Positions 1 through 7,937 of a stretch of 36,839 nt of DNA are shown here, piece after piece. Within the stretch, counting starts at the first letter, position 1; each line of letters starts with the position of its first letter. Both the position numbers and the translations under genes were made by a program. Origin of the DNA: Actinomycetota bacterium. GTDB taxonomy: Bacteria; Actinomycetota; Acidimicrobiia; IMCC26256; PALSA-610. The notes under the pieces are model-generated. The model was not told the origin of the DNA and did not search any database. It was given only the letters and a program-made list of their open reading frames with translations. The stretch lies in contig PLBO01000059.1 in NCBI GenBank assembly GCA_003134555.1, positions 1 through 36,839 on the forward strand, read 5' to 3'.

Positions 1-2265
1 ACACGAATGCGACTGACCCAACGAGACACCGGCGGTAGCGACGAGCCCGGCGAGGCCTGTAACGCCGATCGCGGTAGTCGAGGTGACGGTCGATCCGTTG
101 CCGAGCTGACCGTACGTGTTGTCGCCCCAGCACTTGACGGTGCTGTCGCTGAGCAACGCGCAGGTGTGGCTGTATCCGGCGGCCACTGCCACCGCGTTCG
201 TCACACCAGCCACGGCGACAGGGCTGATCGCATCGAGCGTCGAGCCGTTGCCCAGCTCACCGTCGACGTTGTTTCCCCAACACTTCACGCCGCCGTCGGC
301 CAACAGCGCGCAGCTCCAGTAGCCGTTCCCGGCAGTCACCGACACCGCGTTGGCAATTCCGGTCACGCTGACGGGCGTCAGCGACGAGGTTCCGGTCCCG
401 TTGCCGAGCTCACCGTAGCTGTTGTCGCCCCAACACTTCACCCCGCCGGCCTGGAGCACTGCGCACGAGTGACCGTAACCACCCGTAACTGAAACTGCGC
501 CGGTGAGTCCCGACACGTTCACCGGCGTGGTCGAGTCGACTGTGGTGCCGTTCCCGAGCTGGCCGACGTTGTTGTTCCCCCAGCATTGGACCGCGCCACC
601 TGTGAGCACGGCGCAGGTGTGGTACGAGCCCGCGCCGATCGCAATCGCTCCGCTGAGACCGGTCACGTCGACGGGCGTCGCGGAATCGATGGTCGTGCCG
701 TTGCCGAGTTGGCCGACGAAGTTGCTGCCCCAGCATCGAACAACTCCGGTACTCAAGAGCGCGCACGCGTATTGGCCTCCGGTCCCGGCGCTGATCGCCG
801 TGGCACCGCCCAATCCCGGGATCGCAACGGGCGTATTCCCGTCACCACCGAAGGTGCCGTTGCCGAGCTGGCCGTAACCGTTGCCGCCCCAGCAATTCAC
901 GGTCTGCGCCGCGAGGAGCGCGCACGAGAAGTCGTAGCCGGCCGTGACGGCGCTGACGACGGCACCACCGCTCACCGGTGTTGGTGTCGAAGCCTGCGTG
1001 AACGTTCCGTTGCCGAGCTCGCCGGTACCGTTCGAACCCCAGCAGTCGGCGGTCGTGGTCGCACCGAGCACCGCGCACGAGTGGTGTCCGCCGGCGGCGA
1101 GTCGGCCTCCCGCGGTGAGACCCGACACCAGAACCGGCGTGGGCGAGTTGGCCGTGCTCCCGTTTCCCAGCTGACCCAACGAGTTGTTGCCCCAACAGCG
1201 CGCCGCGCGGCCGACGGTCAACGCGCAGGTGTACGCGCCGCCCGCACCGATCGCGACCGCGTTGGTCACCCCAGTGACGTTCACCGGCAACTTAGAGAGC
1301 GTGGTGAGGCCGTTTCCCAGCTGACCCGACGAATTCGCGCCCCAGCACTTCGCGGTCCCGGCAGCCAGCAGCGCACACGTATGTTGCGAACCTCCGCTCA
1401 CCGCCACGACACCGGCGATCGAGTGGACCAGTACCGGTGTGGGCCGGGGCGTCTGCGTGCCGTCACCCAGCTGGCCCGTTGAGTTCCCACCCCAACACTT
1501 CGCCATCCCGGAAGCAAGAACCGCGCAGGTGTGGAAGCTTCCCGCGCTGATGCCGACGACCCCGGTGAGGCCGCTGACCGCGACGGGCGTGTGGCGATCT
1601 ATCACGCTGCCGTCTCCGAGCTGACCCGAGTTGTTCGCGCCCCAACACTTCACCGTGCCGGCAACCAAGAGCGCACAGGAGTGCGCGGACCCCGCCACGA
1701 CTTCGATCGCGCCCGAGACTCCGCTCACCGCCACCGGCGTCTTCGACATAGCGATCTGGCCGTTGCCGAGCTCGCCGGAAGCGTTCGCACCCCAACACAT
1801 CACGGTTCCCGCGGCCAATAACGCGCACGTGTGCGCGTAGCCCGCGGTTGCCGCGACAGCAGTCGAGATACCGCTGACCGCGACGGGCACGAGCGAGCGC
1901 GTGGTCGTGCCGGTACCCAACTGACCCGACTCGTTCGCGCCCCAGCACTTCATCCTCGCGGCTGACGACACCTCACATGAGTGCGCGTTCCCCGCCGCGA
2001 TCGCGACCGCATCGACGAGACCGGACACGCCGATTGCGGTCGTCGCGTTCACGACCGCGCCGTTGCCGACCTGTCCGGAGCTGTTCGAACCCCAGCATCG
2101 GACCGCCCCGCCTCCGGGCACCATGCAAACGTGTCCGGTCCCGCTCGACAACACCGGCTGGATCAGGAGCGAACCAGGAGCCAATGCCGACGCGGGGAGC
2201 GTCGGCCAGCCGGCGGTGGCCAAAGTCATCGCCAACAATCCGCCCACGACCATGCCCCGCCGCAC
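1..2265 (-). CDS. Secreted RCC1-repeat (beta-propeller) protein, C-terminus beyond window
   Basis: At least 755 codons are open on the minus strand and run off the left edge. The GTG start at 2265 follows GAGGAG (2272-2277) with a 6-nt spacer; an in-frame ATG at 2253 is an alternative. A hydrophobic N-terminus with an ALA-A type cleavage site indicates secretion. The rest is a regular array of about 50-residue RCC1 (Regulator of Chromosome Condensation) repeats, each with a CWG-x-N-x3-GQLGNG core. I count 14 CWG cores, all in one frame, plus the start of a further unit at the edge. Most units carry two cysteines about 11 residues apart (xHTCALL...xCWG), which may form disulfides outside the cell. 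RCC1 repeats fold as seven-bladed propellers, so 14 or more units suggest two propellers. Bacterial secreted RCC1 proteins are usually adhesive or ligand-binding, but no function can be assigned here. Confidence 0.9.
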   Translation of the reverse strand, partial: MRRGMVVGGLLAMTLATAGWPTLPASALAPGSLLIQPVLSSGTGHVCMVPGGGAVRCWGSNSSGQVGNGAVVNATTAIGVSGLVDAVAIAAGNAHSCEVSSAARMKCWGANESGQLGTGTTTRSLVPVAVSGISTAVAATAGYAHTCALLAAGTVMCWGANASGELGNGQIAMSKTPVAVSGVSGAIEVVAGSAHSCALLVAGTVKCWGANNSGQLGDGSVIDRHTPVAVSGLTGVVGISAGSFHTCAVLASGMAKCWGGNSTGQLGDGTQTPRPTPVLVHSIAGVVAVSGGSQHTCALLAAGTAKCWGANSSGQLGNGLTTLSKLPVNVTGVTNAVAIGAGGAYTCALTVGRAARCWGNNSLGQLGNGSTANSPTPVLVSGLTAGGRLAAGGHHSCAVLGATTTADCWGSNGTGELGNGTFTQASTPTPVSGGAVVSAVTAGYDFSCALLAAQTVNCWGGNGYGQLGNGTFGGDGNTPVAIPGLGGATAISAGTGGQYACALLSTGVVRCWGSNFVGQLGNGTTIDSATPVDVTGLSGAIAIGAGSYHTCAVLTGGAVQCWGNNNVGQLGNGTTVDSTTPVNVSGLTGAVSVTGGYGHSCAVLQAGGVKCWGDNSYGELGNGTGTSSLTPVSVTGIANAVSVTAGNGYWSCALLADGGVKCWGNNVDGELGNGSTLDAISPVAVAGVTNAVAVAAGYSHTCALLSDSTVKCWGDNTYGQLGNGSTVTSTTAIGVTGLAGLVATAGVSLGQSHSC

Positions 2266-2471
2266 GTCATGCTCCTCGAGAACTGCACCCGCATCAACGG
2301 GCCCCGCGATCGCGCGTGATCCTACGCCGCGAGCTACTCCGGCGCACCCGAAGGAACCAGAGTGCGGATCAAGCTCACGACCAGGGGCTTTGTGACGCGA
2401 CTGACCACGAGTTCCGCTCCCTGTTCATCGGCGACCTCAGCGACCGCACCTCGCAGGGGCAGCCGCGAGAG

Positions 2472-2792
2472 TCAGAGCCTGCGCAGGAACGTAAGGCCGT
2501 TGGGCACTCCGAGCCCAGTTGTGTTGTCGTAGCCGGGGACCGTCGAGATCGACAACCCGCCGAAGTCGAAGGTGCGCACCGAAGTAACGGTGCCCTTCTT
2601 GGCATTGACGCCGTTGTTGTAGTCGACGCGCACAGCCGCGGCGTTGGCATGGACGATGTCGACCAGACCGTCTTGTGTACGCACGTTCGAGTACAAGCTC
2701 GGATTGATGAAGCCGTGCGGCGATCCCGCGAGATCATCCGCGAGTGCCCGGATCACACAATGGGCAATCAGAGTCAGTGTCCGACGACGGCA
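2472..2792 (-). pseudogene. C-terminal remnant of a sedolisin-type (S53) serine peptidase
   Basis: About 94-106 codons are open here, closed upstream by an in-frame stop at 2793-2795. The peptide contains PHGFINPSLY near its start and ends with PGYDNTTGLGVPNGLTFL. These match the extreme C-terminus of S53 peptidases (LGFxNPxLY ... GPGWDxxTGLGxPNxxxLL), the part that carries the calcium site in that family. The catalytic Glu/Asp/Ser region, prodomain and signal peptide are absent, so only the last fifth of a peptidase is left. A weak GTG at 2756 exists without a convincing ribosome-binding site. The fragment lies between the RCC1 gene and the operon ending at 2814. I infer a decayed gene; a subtilisin-like S8 origin is less likely. 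Confidence 0.6.
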
Positions 2793-2813
2793 TCACGCCA
2801 CGTCAGCGGGCAG

Positions 2814-3278
2814 TCAGCGCTCAGTCGCCGCGTCCGGGGTGTCCGCGTCGATGCGCGCGATCGCGCGGTAATAGGCCATCTCGAGCGCCGACGCGCGCGG
2901 CCATCCGGCGTAGTACGCGAAATGGAGCACGAGCTCCTGGAACTCCTCGCGCGAGATGTCGCCGCTGGCGAGCGCGGCGTAGACGTGCTGCTGGACGGGT
3001 TCGTCGACCGCGGCGGCCGCGACGCACGCGAGCGTGATGAAGCGGCGGTCACGCCGCGAGAGACCCGGCCGGTCCCACAGCTCACCGAAGACCGAGTCGA
3101 CAACGCCGTGCGCGAGGTACGGGGTGGCGGGCGGTGGTGCATCCGACACCATGACCTCCCGGTAGCGGCGCCGGCCGGTCTCGGTGCGCGCCTCGGCGAG
3201 CGCCCGGCTCACGCGGTCGTACTCGTCGTTCGACACTGGTGCCTCCGTTGGGTTCTCGATCGGTGGGTCACTGCTCAT
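2814..3278 (-). CDS. Carboxymuconolactone decarboxylase-like protein
   Basis: A 154-residue protein of the CMD/AhpD-like superfamily. Residues 75-140 carry the family core: RRDRRFITLACVAAA, then an acidic/His helix (DEPVQQHVYAAL), then SGDISREEFQELVLHFAYYAGWP. There is one cysteine in the core rather than the CxxC of peroxidase-type AhpD proteins, so a decarboxylase or non-redox role fits better. The ATG at 3278 overlaps the TGA of the upstream SDR gene (ATGA), indicating translational coupling; it is the last gene of a four-gene operon. In such operons CMD-like proteins commonly act on ring-cleavage or keto-acid intermediates, but the substrate here is unknown. Confidence 0.85.
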   Translation of the reverse strand: MSSDPPIENPTEAPVSNDEYDRVSRALAEARTETGRRRYREVMVSDAPPPATPYLAHGVVDSVFGELWDRPGLSRRDRRFITLACVAAAAVDEPVQQHVYAALASGDISREEFQELVLHFAYYAGWPRASALEMAYYRAIARIDADTPDAATER

Positions 3279-4117
3279 GGCTGGTGGTTCATCGCGGCGA
3301 TGAGGCCGCCGTCGACGCGGACGTCGCATCCGGAGACGAACGACGCCCGGTCGGAGCAGAGGAACGCGACCGCGTTCGCGATGTCGTCGGCGCACCCGGG
3401 AAGCACCGTGTCGGATCCCGAGCGGTCCCCGCCGATCGGTGTGATCGCGGCCATCCACGTCTTGATCGGGTTGTGCTGCAGTTCGAGTCGCCCCATCTCG
3501 GTATCGATGAGCCCCGGGGAGAGCGACACGACGCGTCCGCCGCTCGCGCCCCACGCGACCGCCGCGCGCTCGCACAGCCGGATGACGCCGCGCTTCGCCA
3601 GGCGATAGGTCGCGCCGGAGTCGGGCTCGTCGCCCGCGAGCGACTGGAAGCGGGCCTCGAAATCGGCGGCGAGCGGATCGTCGAGGACGTCGTCCATCGC
3701 CGGATCGAACGCGCCCATGTGGCCTGAGACCGAGGCCAGACATACGGCCACACTGCCCGGCACCACGTGCTGCAAGAAGCCGTCGAGCAGCAACGCGACC
3801 GCGGCGAGGTCGACGCGCAGGATCTCCCGCCACCCCGCCATCGACGGCGAGAGGCCCGCGCAGTGCACGAGCGAGTGCAGGTCGCCGAGCGCGTCGGCGC
3901 GCGCCACGAGTTCGACGACGAACGCAGGCTCACCGAGATTGCCGACCAGCGTGCACACCTTCGTCGTCGTCTCGCGCTCGACTCGCGCTGCTGCCGCGGC
4001 GAGCCGGTCCTCGTCGACGTCGGTGAGAAGCACCAGGTCGACGGCGGGCGCGACGGCAAGAACGCACGCCGAGCCCATCGCGCCCGCCGCACCCGTCGCG
4101 ACCGACACGGTCGTCAA
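3275..4117 (-). CDS. Short-chain dehydrogenase/reductase (SDR)
   Basis: An NAD(P)-dependent oxidoreductase of 280 residues if started at TTG 4117. That start overlaps the TGA of the upstream gene (TTGA) and has GGAAGG 8 nt upstream; a longer frame upstream is just the overlap with the previous gene. It shows the Rossmann motif TGAAGAMG at residues 8-15, an HCAG segment near 85-88 in place of NNAG, catalytic Ser in LASVSG (about 129-131), the Tyr-x3-Lys pair at Y171/K175, and a normal C-terminal SPGLIDTEM plus DVRVDGG end. An acidic residue after beta-2 (LLTDVD) suggests NAD preference. It sits inside a coupled operon with a dioxygenase and a dehydrogenase, so it probably oxidises a hydroxyl made or exposed by them. 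Confidence 0.88.
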   Translation of the reverse strand: MTTVSVATGAAGAMGSACVLAVAPAVDLVLLTDVDEDRLAAAAARVERETTTKVCTLVGNLGEPAFVVELVARADALGDLHSLVHCAGLSPSMAGWREILRVDLAAVALLLDGFLQHVVPGSVAVCLASVSGHMGAFDPAMDDVLDDPLAADFEARFQSLAGDEPDSGATYRLAKRGVIRLCERAAVAWGASGGRVVSLSPGLIDTEMGRLELQHNPIKTWMAAITPIGGDRSGSDTVLPGCADDIANAVAFLCSDRASFVSGCDVRVDGGLIAAMNHQP

Positions 4118-5403
4118 CGCCGCGGCCTTCCGGGCTCGACCTCCGACGCGAATCGTTGGCGCGTGCTCGGGCCGCCGATCGCGGCGCGCTCGCTGCGCAG
4201 GCGCGGCTGCGCGTCTTCGGCGTGCCGGTCGCCGGGCCGCGGGGGCAGCGCGAAGCCCGTGTAGGCAACGCGCCGCTCGCGGCTCGCGGGGTGGGTCGAC
4301 CGGTGCAGCGCGCACGACATGTGAACGGTGAGGTCGCCGCGATCGGCTCGGAGCGTGACCCGCGGAAGATCGAGTCCCCCGTCGACCTGGGCGCGCGCGA
4401 TGTTCGCCCGGTGCGAGCCGGCGACGACGTCGAGCCCGCCGTGCGCCTCGTCGACCGGCGTCAAGCAGATGCCGACGGTGAGGCCCGAGCAGAACATCGA
4501 GTGACCGCCGCGTTCACAGTCCTTGTGCCAGGGCAAGCAGACCAGCCCTTCGACCGAGCCCACGCGCTTCACCAGCCCCTCCGCGGTGACGTCGGCGAAA
4601 TGCTCTCCGAACGGATCGCCCGGGCGATGACCGTCGCCGAGCAGCTCGCCGATGGCGAGGAAGCGAGGATCGGCGAGCAGGGCGCGCAGCGACTCCGACT
4701 TGCGGGCGAACTCGAGGATGCGACACGGGTAGCGCTCACCGGTCCGCGTCGCCGCCCACCACGATTCGCCATCGTCGGGACGCGCCGCGTCGACGGCAAG
4801 GGCGAGCTCGGCGTCGACCGCGTCCATCTCCTCGTCGGTAAACACGTTCTGCACGAGGAGGAAGCCGGCAACGGCGAGGAAGTGCGACGCCTCGGCGGGA
4901 TGATCGCCGAGCCGGAACCGCTGGTCGAGGTCGAGGGGCGAGCCGTCGAGCGCGCGCATCATCACGTCGCCCGGCCGGTACACGCCGCGTGCGTCGAGCG
5001 CGGAGCGGAGCACGGGATCCCACGCGCAGAACGCCTCGTTCGACTCGGGATCTCCGTTTACTCGCGCGCCGATCACGAGACCGAGCGCGGTTCGCTTCTC
5101 GTGGACAAGGTCGGCGAACGCGTCGCGGTCGAGCGAGACCTGCAGCGTCGCCGCCTCGCGGCCAGGGACGGCCTCGAGGGTTTGTTCACCGCGGCGGAGG
5201 GTCCACGCGTCGCCGTCGATCACGATCGCGAGCGGCGGCAGATCGAGGCGCTCCGCATCGGCGGCGGCGCGCGCGCCGTTGCGCGCGAGCGCGTCGCGCC
5301 ACTCGCCGTCCCAGAAGGCCGCGGGATCGACGGGAGACGACGCGCCGACCGGACGCGTGCGGGTGTCGACGCTCGGCCGCGCGACGTCGTCGCTACTGTT
5401 CAC
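4114..5403 (-). CDS. SCP2-like domain fused to PhyH-family Fe(II)/2-oxoglutarate dioxygenase
   Basis: A 429-residue protein starting at GTG 5403, which overlaps the upstream TGA (GTGA). Residues about 165-390 are a phytanoyl-CoA dioxygenase (PhyH) domain: the iron ligands are H293 and D295 in PWHKDCE, the distal His is probably H367 in CALHRST, and an Arg near 378 (RRVAYTGF) would bind 2-oxoglutarate. The roughly 135 N-terminal residues resemble a sterol carrier protein 2 fold: VIDGDAWTLRRG, then a TLQVSLDRDAFADL helix, then a GARVNGDPE turn. PhyH enzymes hydroxylate acyl-CoAs and other small molecules; an added lipid-binding domain would suggest a hydrophobic substrate. The PhyH assignment is firm; the SCP2 assignment is from pattern only. 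It is the second gene of the operon, between HIBDH-like and SDR genes. Confidence 0.82.
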   Translation of the reverse strand: MNSSDDVARPSVDTRTRPVGASSPVDPAAFWDGEWRDALARNGARAAADAERLDLPPLAIVIDGDAWTLRRGEQTLEAVPGREAATLQVSLDRDAFADLVHEKRTALGLVIGARVNGDPESNEAFCAWDPVLRSALDARGVYRPGDVMMRALDGSPLDLDQRFRLGDHPAEASHFLAVAGFLLVQNVFTDEEMDAVDAELALAVDAARPDDGESWWAATRTGERYPCRILEFARKSESLRALLADPRFLAIGELLGDGHRPGDPFGEHFADVTAEGLVKRVGSVEGLVCLPWHKDCERGGHSMFCSGLTVGICLTPVDEAHGGLDVVAGSHRANIARAQVDGGLDLPRVTLRADRGDLTVHMSCALHRSTHPASRERRVAYTGFALPPRPGDRHAEDAQPRLRSERAAIGGPSTRQRFASEVEPGRPRR

Positions 5404-6236
5404 CGGGCACGTCCGGCGGCGAGGTCGCGTGGGTGCCCGAGGAGCTCGAGAAACCGGTCGGCCGACTCGAGCAGCACCGCGCGGTCCGGCGCGCGTGCGG
5501 TCTCCCGCTCGAACAGGCCGATGTCCTTCGACATGATCGGGCCGACTTGGTCGGCGATGGCGTCGAACGAGCGGAGCCCGACGAACACCTCGAGCGAAAA
5601 GCTGCGTCCGCTCCCGTTCCGCAGCGCCTCGCCCAGCGTCTCGGGGTCGAGGCCGAGTGCCGCGCCGATCGCGAGCGCGTCGTGGGCGAGCGCGAAGTGC
5701 GCCGCATTCAGCGCGTTGTTGAGCAGCTTCGTGCGCAGACCGGCTCCGAGCGCGCCCATGTGGAGCACCGGATCGCCGTACGTCTCGAGCACAGGGCGAG
5801 CGCGCGCCACCGCGTCGTCGGCCCCGCCGACGTACACGGTGAGCCGTCCCGCGGCTGCGGCGGCTCCCCCGCCGCTCACCGGCGCGTCGATCACGTGGAC
5901 ACCGCGCGCCGCGGCCGCGTCGGCGATCTCGGCGCACTCGTCGGCACCGATTGTGGCGTGCAGCGCGAGGACGCTGCCCTCCGCCATCCCGGCCAGGACA
6001 CCGCGCGGTCCGAGGGTGACGTCGCGCACCGCGGCGCCGTCGGTGACGCAGATCCCGACCATGTCGCTCGTCCGCCCGAGCTCGACCGGATCAGTGGCGA
6101 TGGCCGCCGTGTCGGCGAACGGCTCGACCGATTGCTCGCGGCGAGCCCAGAGCGTGGTCGGCACGCCTTGCTCGATGATCCGCTGGGCCATGCCGGCACC
6201 CTGGCTGCCGAGGCCGATGAAGCCCGCCTTGATCAT
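5400..6236 (-). CDS. 3-hydroxyisobutyrate dehydrogenase-like NAD(P)-dependent dehydrogenase
   Basis: A beta-hydroxyacid dehydrogenase of 278 residues. ATG 6236 is chosen because GGGGGA lies 4 nt upstream and the nucleotide-binding motif GFIGLGSQGAGM starts at residue 5; the longer frame upstream adds an unrelated basic stretch. Other family signatures are DAPVSGG at 118-124 (substrate-binding loop) and GAGLRTKLLNN with the catalytic Lys at about 170. Family members oxidise 3-hydroxyisobutyrate, tartronate semialdehyde or similar beta-hydroxy acids. The length is slightly short of the usual 290-300. It is the first gene of a coupled operon (HIBDH-like, PhyH, SDR, CMD), and its TGA overlaps the GTG of the dioxygenase. 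Confidence 0.88.
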   Translation of the reverse strand: MIKAGFIGLGSQGAGMAQRIIEQGVPTTLWARREQSVEPFADTAAIATDPVELGRTSDMVGICVTDGAAVRDVTLGPRGVLAGMAEGSVLALHATIGADECAEIADAAAARGVHVIDAPVSGGGAAAAAGRLTVYVGGADDAVARARPVLETYGDPVLHMGALGAGLRTKLLNNALNAAHFALAHDALAIGAALGLDPETLGEALRNGSGRSFSLEVFVGLRSFDAIADQVGPIMSKDIGLFERETARAPDRAVLLESADRFLELLGHPRDLAAGRAR

Positions 6237-6295
6237 CTGTTCCCCCGGGTCGCGACGCGTCACCGGCTGGCGCAAACCGTCGACCCGCATTCAGC

Positions 6296-6679
6296 CTAGA
6301 GGGACCTGTCGAGCGCCTCGATCAAGCGGTCGACCTCGGCAACGGTGACGGTCAGCGCGGAGTGGCCCGAGCGGCGCATGACGCTTCTGACTTTCTCGCG
6401 GAAGTGGACACATACGCCGATGTCGCGGTTCGTCCCGAACGTGAGTCCGTCGTCGGCAAATGACAGCCGGGCTCCGACGCCAGTCCACCACCGGTAGCCC
6501 GAGGTGACATGTGCACGATCGATGTTGCTCAAGCTCGTCTCGACACGCATGAAACCGTAGGTCGCGACGAATCGCCCGTCGTCGGTGAGCGTGACTCCAT
6601 CCTTCGACGGACGAACCCCGAACGTCAGCAACAGCGGGAAGAACCTCTTGTCGATTGCGTACCGGAAGACGTCACCCAC
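6296..6679 (-). CDS. Conserved hypothetical protein (127 aa)
   Basis: A small, probably cytoplasmic, protein with no signal peptide. The GTG start at 6679 has TAGGAG 5 nt upstream, and the TAG of that sequence is the stop codon of the upstream methyltransferase, so the two genes are cotranscribed and probably coupled. The sequence begins with FRYAIDKRFFPLLLTFGV, has a central RWWTGVGARLSFADDGLTFG and ends with a leucine-rich helix (VAEVDRLIEALDRSL). The pattern looks like a compact alpha+beta domain. I do not recognise the family and assign no function. The 59-nt gap to the HIBDH-like start suggests it may belong to the same transcript. Confidence 0.75.
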   Translation of the reverse strand: MGDVFRYAIDKRFFPLLLTFGVRPSKDGVTLTDDGRFVATYGFMRVETSLSNIDRAHVTSGYRWWTGVGARLSFADDGLTFGTNRDIGVCVHFREKVRSVMRRSGHSALTVTVAEVDRLIEALDRSL

Positions 6680-6687
6680 AGGCGCTC

Positions 6688-7425
6688 CTACATTTCCCAC
6701 ACTGAGACGTGGCTCCGACTCTCGCTCGTGAAGGCGCCGCGGTGCCAGTCGCGCCAGCGTTCGCGCAAGGTCATTCCTGCGAGTCGCGCCATGAGGTCGA
6801 GCTCGGACGGCCAGACGTAGCGATGCGGCCCCGAACGCGCTTCGATCCTGCCGTCGATCGTCCAGTAGTGGTGCGAGACCGCGATCTGCGTCGCGAAGTC
6901 GTACTCCTCGAATCCGAGGTGGTCGGGTGTCGCGGCGAAGACGTGGACGGTCTCGCCGGGCGGCAGCCGTTGCAGTTCGGGCACGTAGTTCTCGATGACG
7001 AAACAGCCGCCCGGCTCCAGGTGTGCGGCGACGTTGCGGAAGCACTCGACCTGTTCGTCTTGCGTGGTCAGATTCGTGATCGTGTTGCGCGCGAGGTACG
7101 CGAGCGTGAATGTGCCGTCCATCCGGGCGCTTGCGAAGTCGCCGACCGTAACGTCGATATCTTCGCTTCCTGGCTTCGTGCGCAGCTCGGCAACCATCGC
7201 CGGCGACAGCTCGATCCCGCGCACGCGAACGCCGCGTTGGCTCAGCGGTATTGCAAGACGCCCGGTGCCGATGCCGAGTTCGAGAGCCGCGCCATCTTGC
7301 GCCAAGTCGGCGAGGAAGTTCACGGCGGGCTCGACGACTGACGGAGCGAAGAGCTCAGGCCACAAGGTCTCGTATCGCTGCGCTATCCATTCATCGAAGT
7401 GAGTCGACGCCACGCGCACGAGCAT
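6688..7425 (-). CDS. Class I SAM-dependent methyltransferase
   Basis: A 245-residue protein if started at ATG 7425. Motif I (LELGIGTGRL, about residues 48-57) is the SAM-binding glycine loop; the acidic end of beta-2 follows in GIELSPAMV; VTVGDFASARM matches motif II; and EPGGCFVIENYV matches motif III. The N-terminal HFDEWIAQRYETLWPELF is typical of small-molecule or unassigned methyltransferases. The frame stays open upstream as far as 8016, but that stretch encodes a decayed monooxygenase (7391-7899), so I treat the open upstream frame as fortuitous. No good SD precedes ATG 7425, so the start is uncertain. Its TAG stop is part of the SD of the next gene. The substrate is unknown. Confidence 0.82.
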   Translation of the reverse strand: MLVRVASTHFDEWIAQRYETLWPELFAPSVVEPAVNFLADLAQDGAALELGIGTGRLAIPLSQRGVRVRGIELSPAMVAELRTKPGSEDIDVTVGDFASARMDGTFTLAYLARNTITNLTTQDEQVECFRNVAAHLEPGGCFVIENYVPELQRLPPGETVHVFAATPDHLGFEEYDFATQIAVSHHYWTIDGRIEARSGPHRYVWPSELDLMARLAGMTLRERWRDWHRGAFTSESRSHVSVWEM

Positions 7426-7899
7426 GGCACTGTACTGGGCCGTGCACGTCGGTGGGGCCGTAGGCGAACCGGGCAACGTCGGCGTTCGACGGCCACAACG
7501 ACAATGTGCATTCGTGTCGGATGGGGACGTCGGCAAAGCGCGATGCGAGGCGAACGCGGCAGAACCGTTGAACGTTCCCTTCGACTGCAGCGGCACCAAC
7601 AATGCAGACCACACATCGGCGATCCTCTGCCACGACGTGTCGACCAAGCGGCGCCCCTGAATCGCGGCGTCGGACGATACCCACTCCGCCACCACGATTA
7701 TCCGACGCAACGACAGCGTGCGATTGATCTGCCGGAGACCGCCTCCACCCGACGTGCGACCGCACACAGCAAAGCGGACGTCTTGCGCACCGCCAAGTCG
7801 GCGTGCCACGCGCACTTGCATCGGCGCTCGCCACTCCTGACGCCACCGAAGCGTGACGATGTGCACCGAGACGGTGGCGTCGTTCCGTTCGGATGTCAT
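7391..7899 (-). pseudogene. Frameshifted spheroidene monooxygenase (CrtA)-like gene
   Basis: ATG 7899 opens a peptide with the N-terminal pattern of CrtA-like monooxygenases: a beta strand (VSVHIVTLRWR), a GRTSGGGGLRQ turn where the family has GTGTG, then RIIVVAEWVSSDAA and SWQRIADVWSALLVPL followed by KGTFNG (family: RWxGxxPF). Near 7540-7570 the homology jumps to another frame, which reads ECTLSLWPSNADVARFAYG, the family's C-terminal xTFSxWxSxxxMxxFAY motif, and ends at a stop at 7391. About 70 residues between the two halves are missing, as is the final WYxEELF segment. Frameshift plus internal deletion make it a pseudogene. Its first frame is fused by chance to the methyltransferase frame downstream. 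Confidence 0.6.
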
Positions 7900-7937
7900 G
7901 TCTGCGAATCTCCCGGCCGCGTCATGCGGCCGGGAGG

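Noticed and set aside
1-2265. 150-bp tandem pattern as a CRISPR array
   Set aside because: The units encode a continuous RCC1 repeat protein; there are no spacers.
1977-3608. Long plus-strand open frame through the S53 remnant and CMD region
   Set aside because: Arg/Pro/Ser-rich with no motifs, and opposite genes supported by homology.
4156-6348. Long plus-strand open frame opposite the dehydrogenase/dioxygenase genes
   Set aside because: It is antisense to well-supported genes, basic and low-complexity, without family motifs; GC bias at third positions keeps the opposite strand open.
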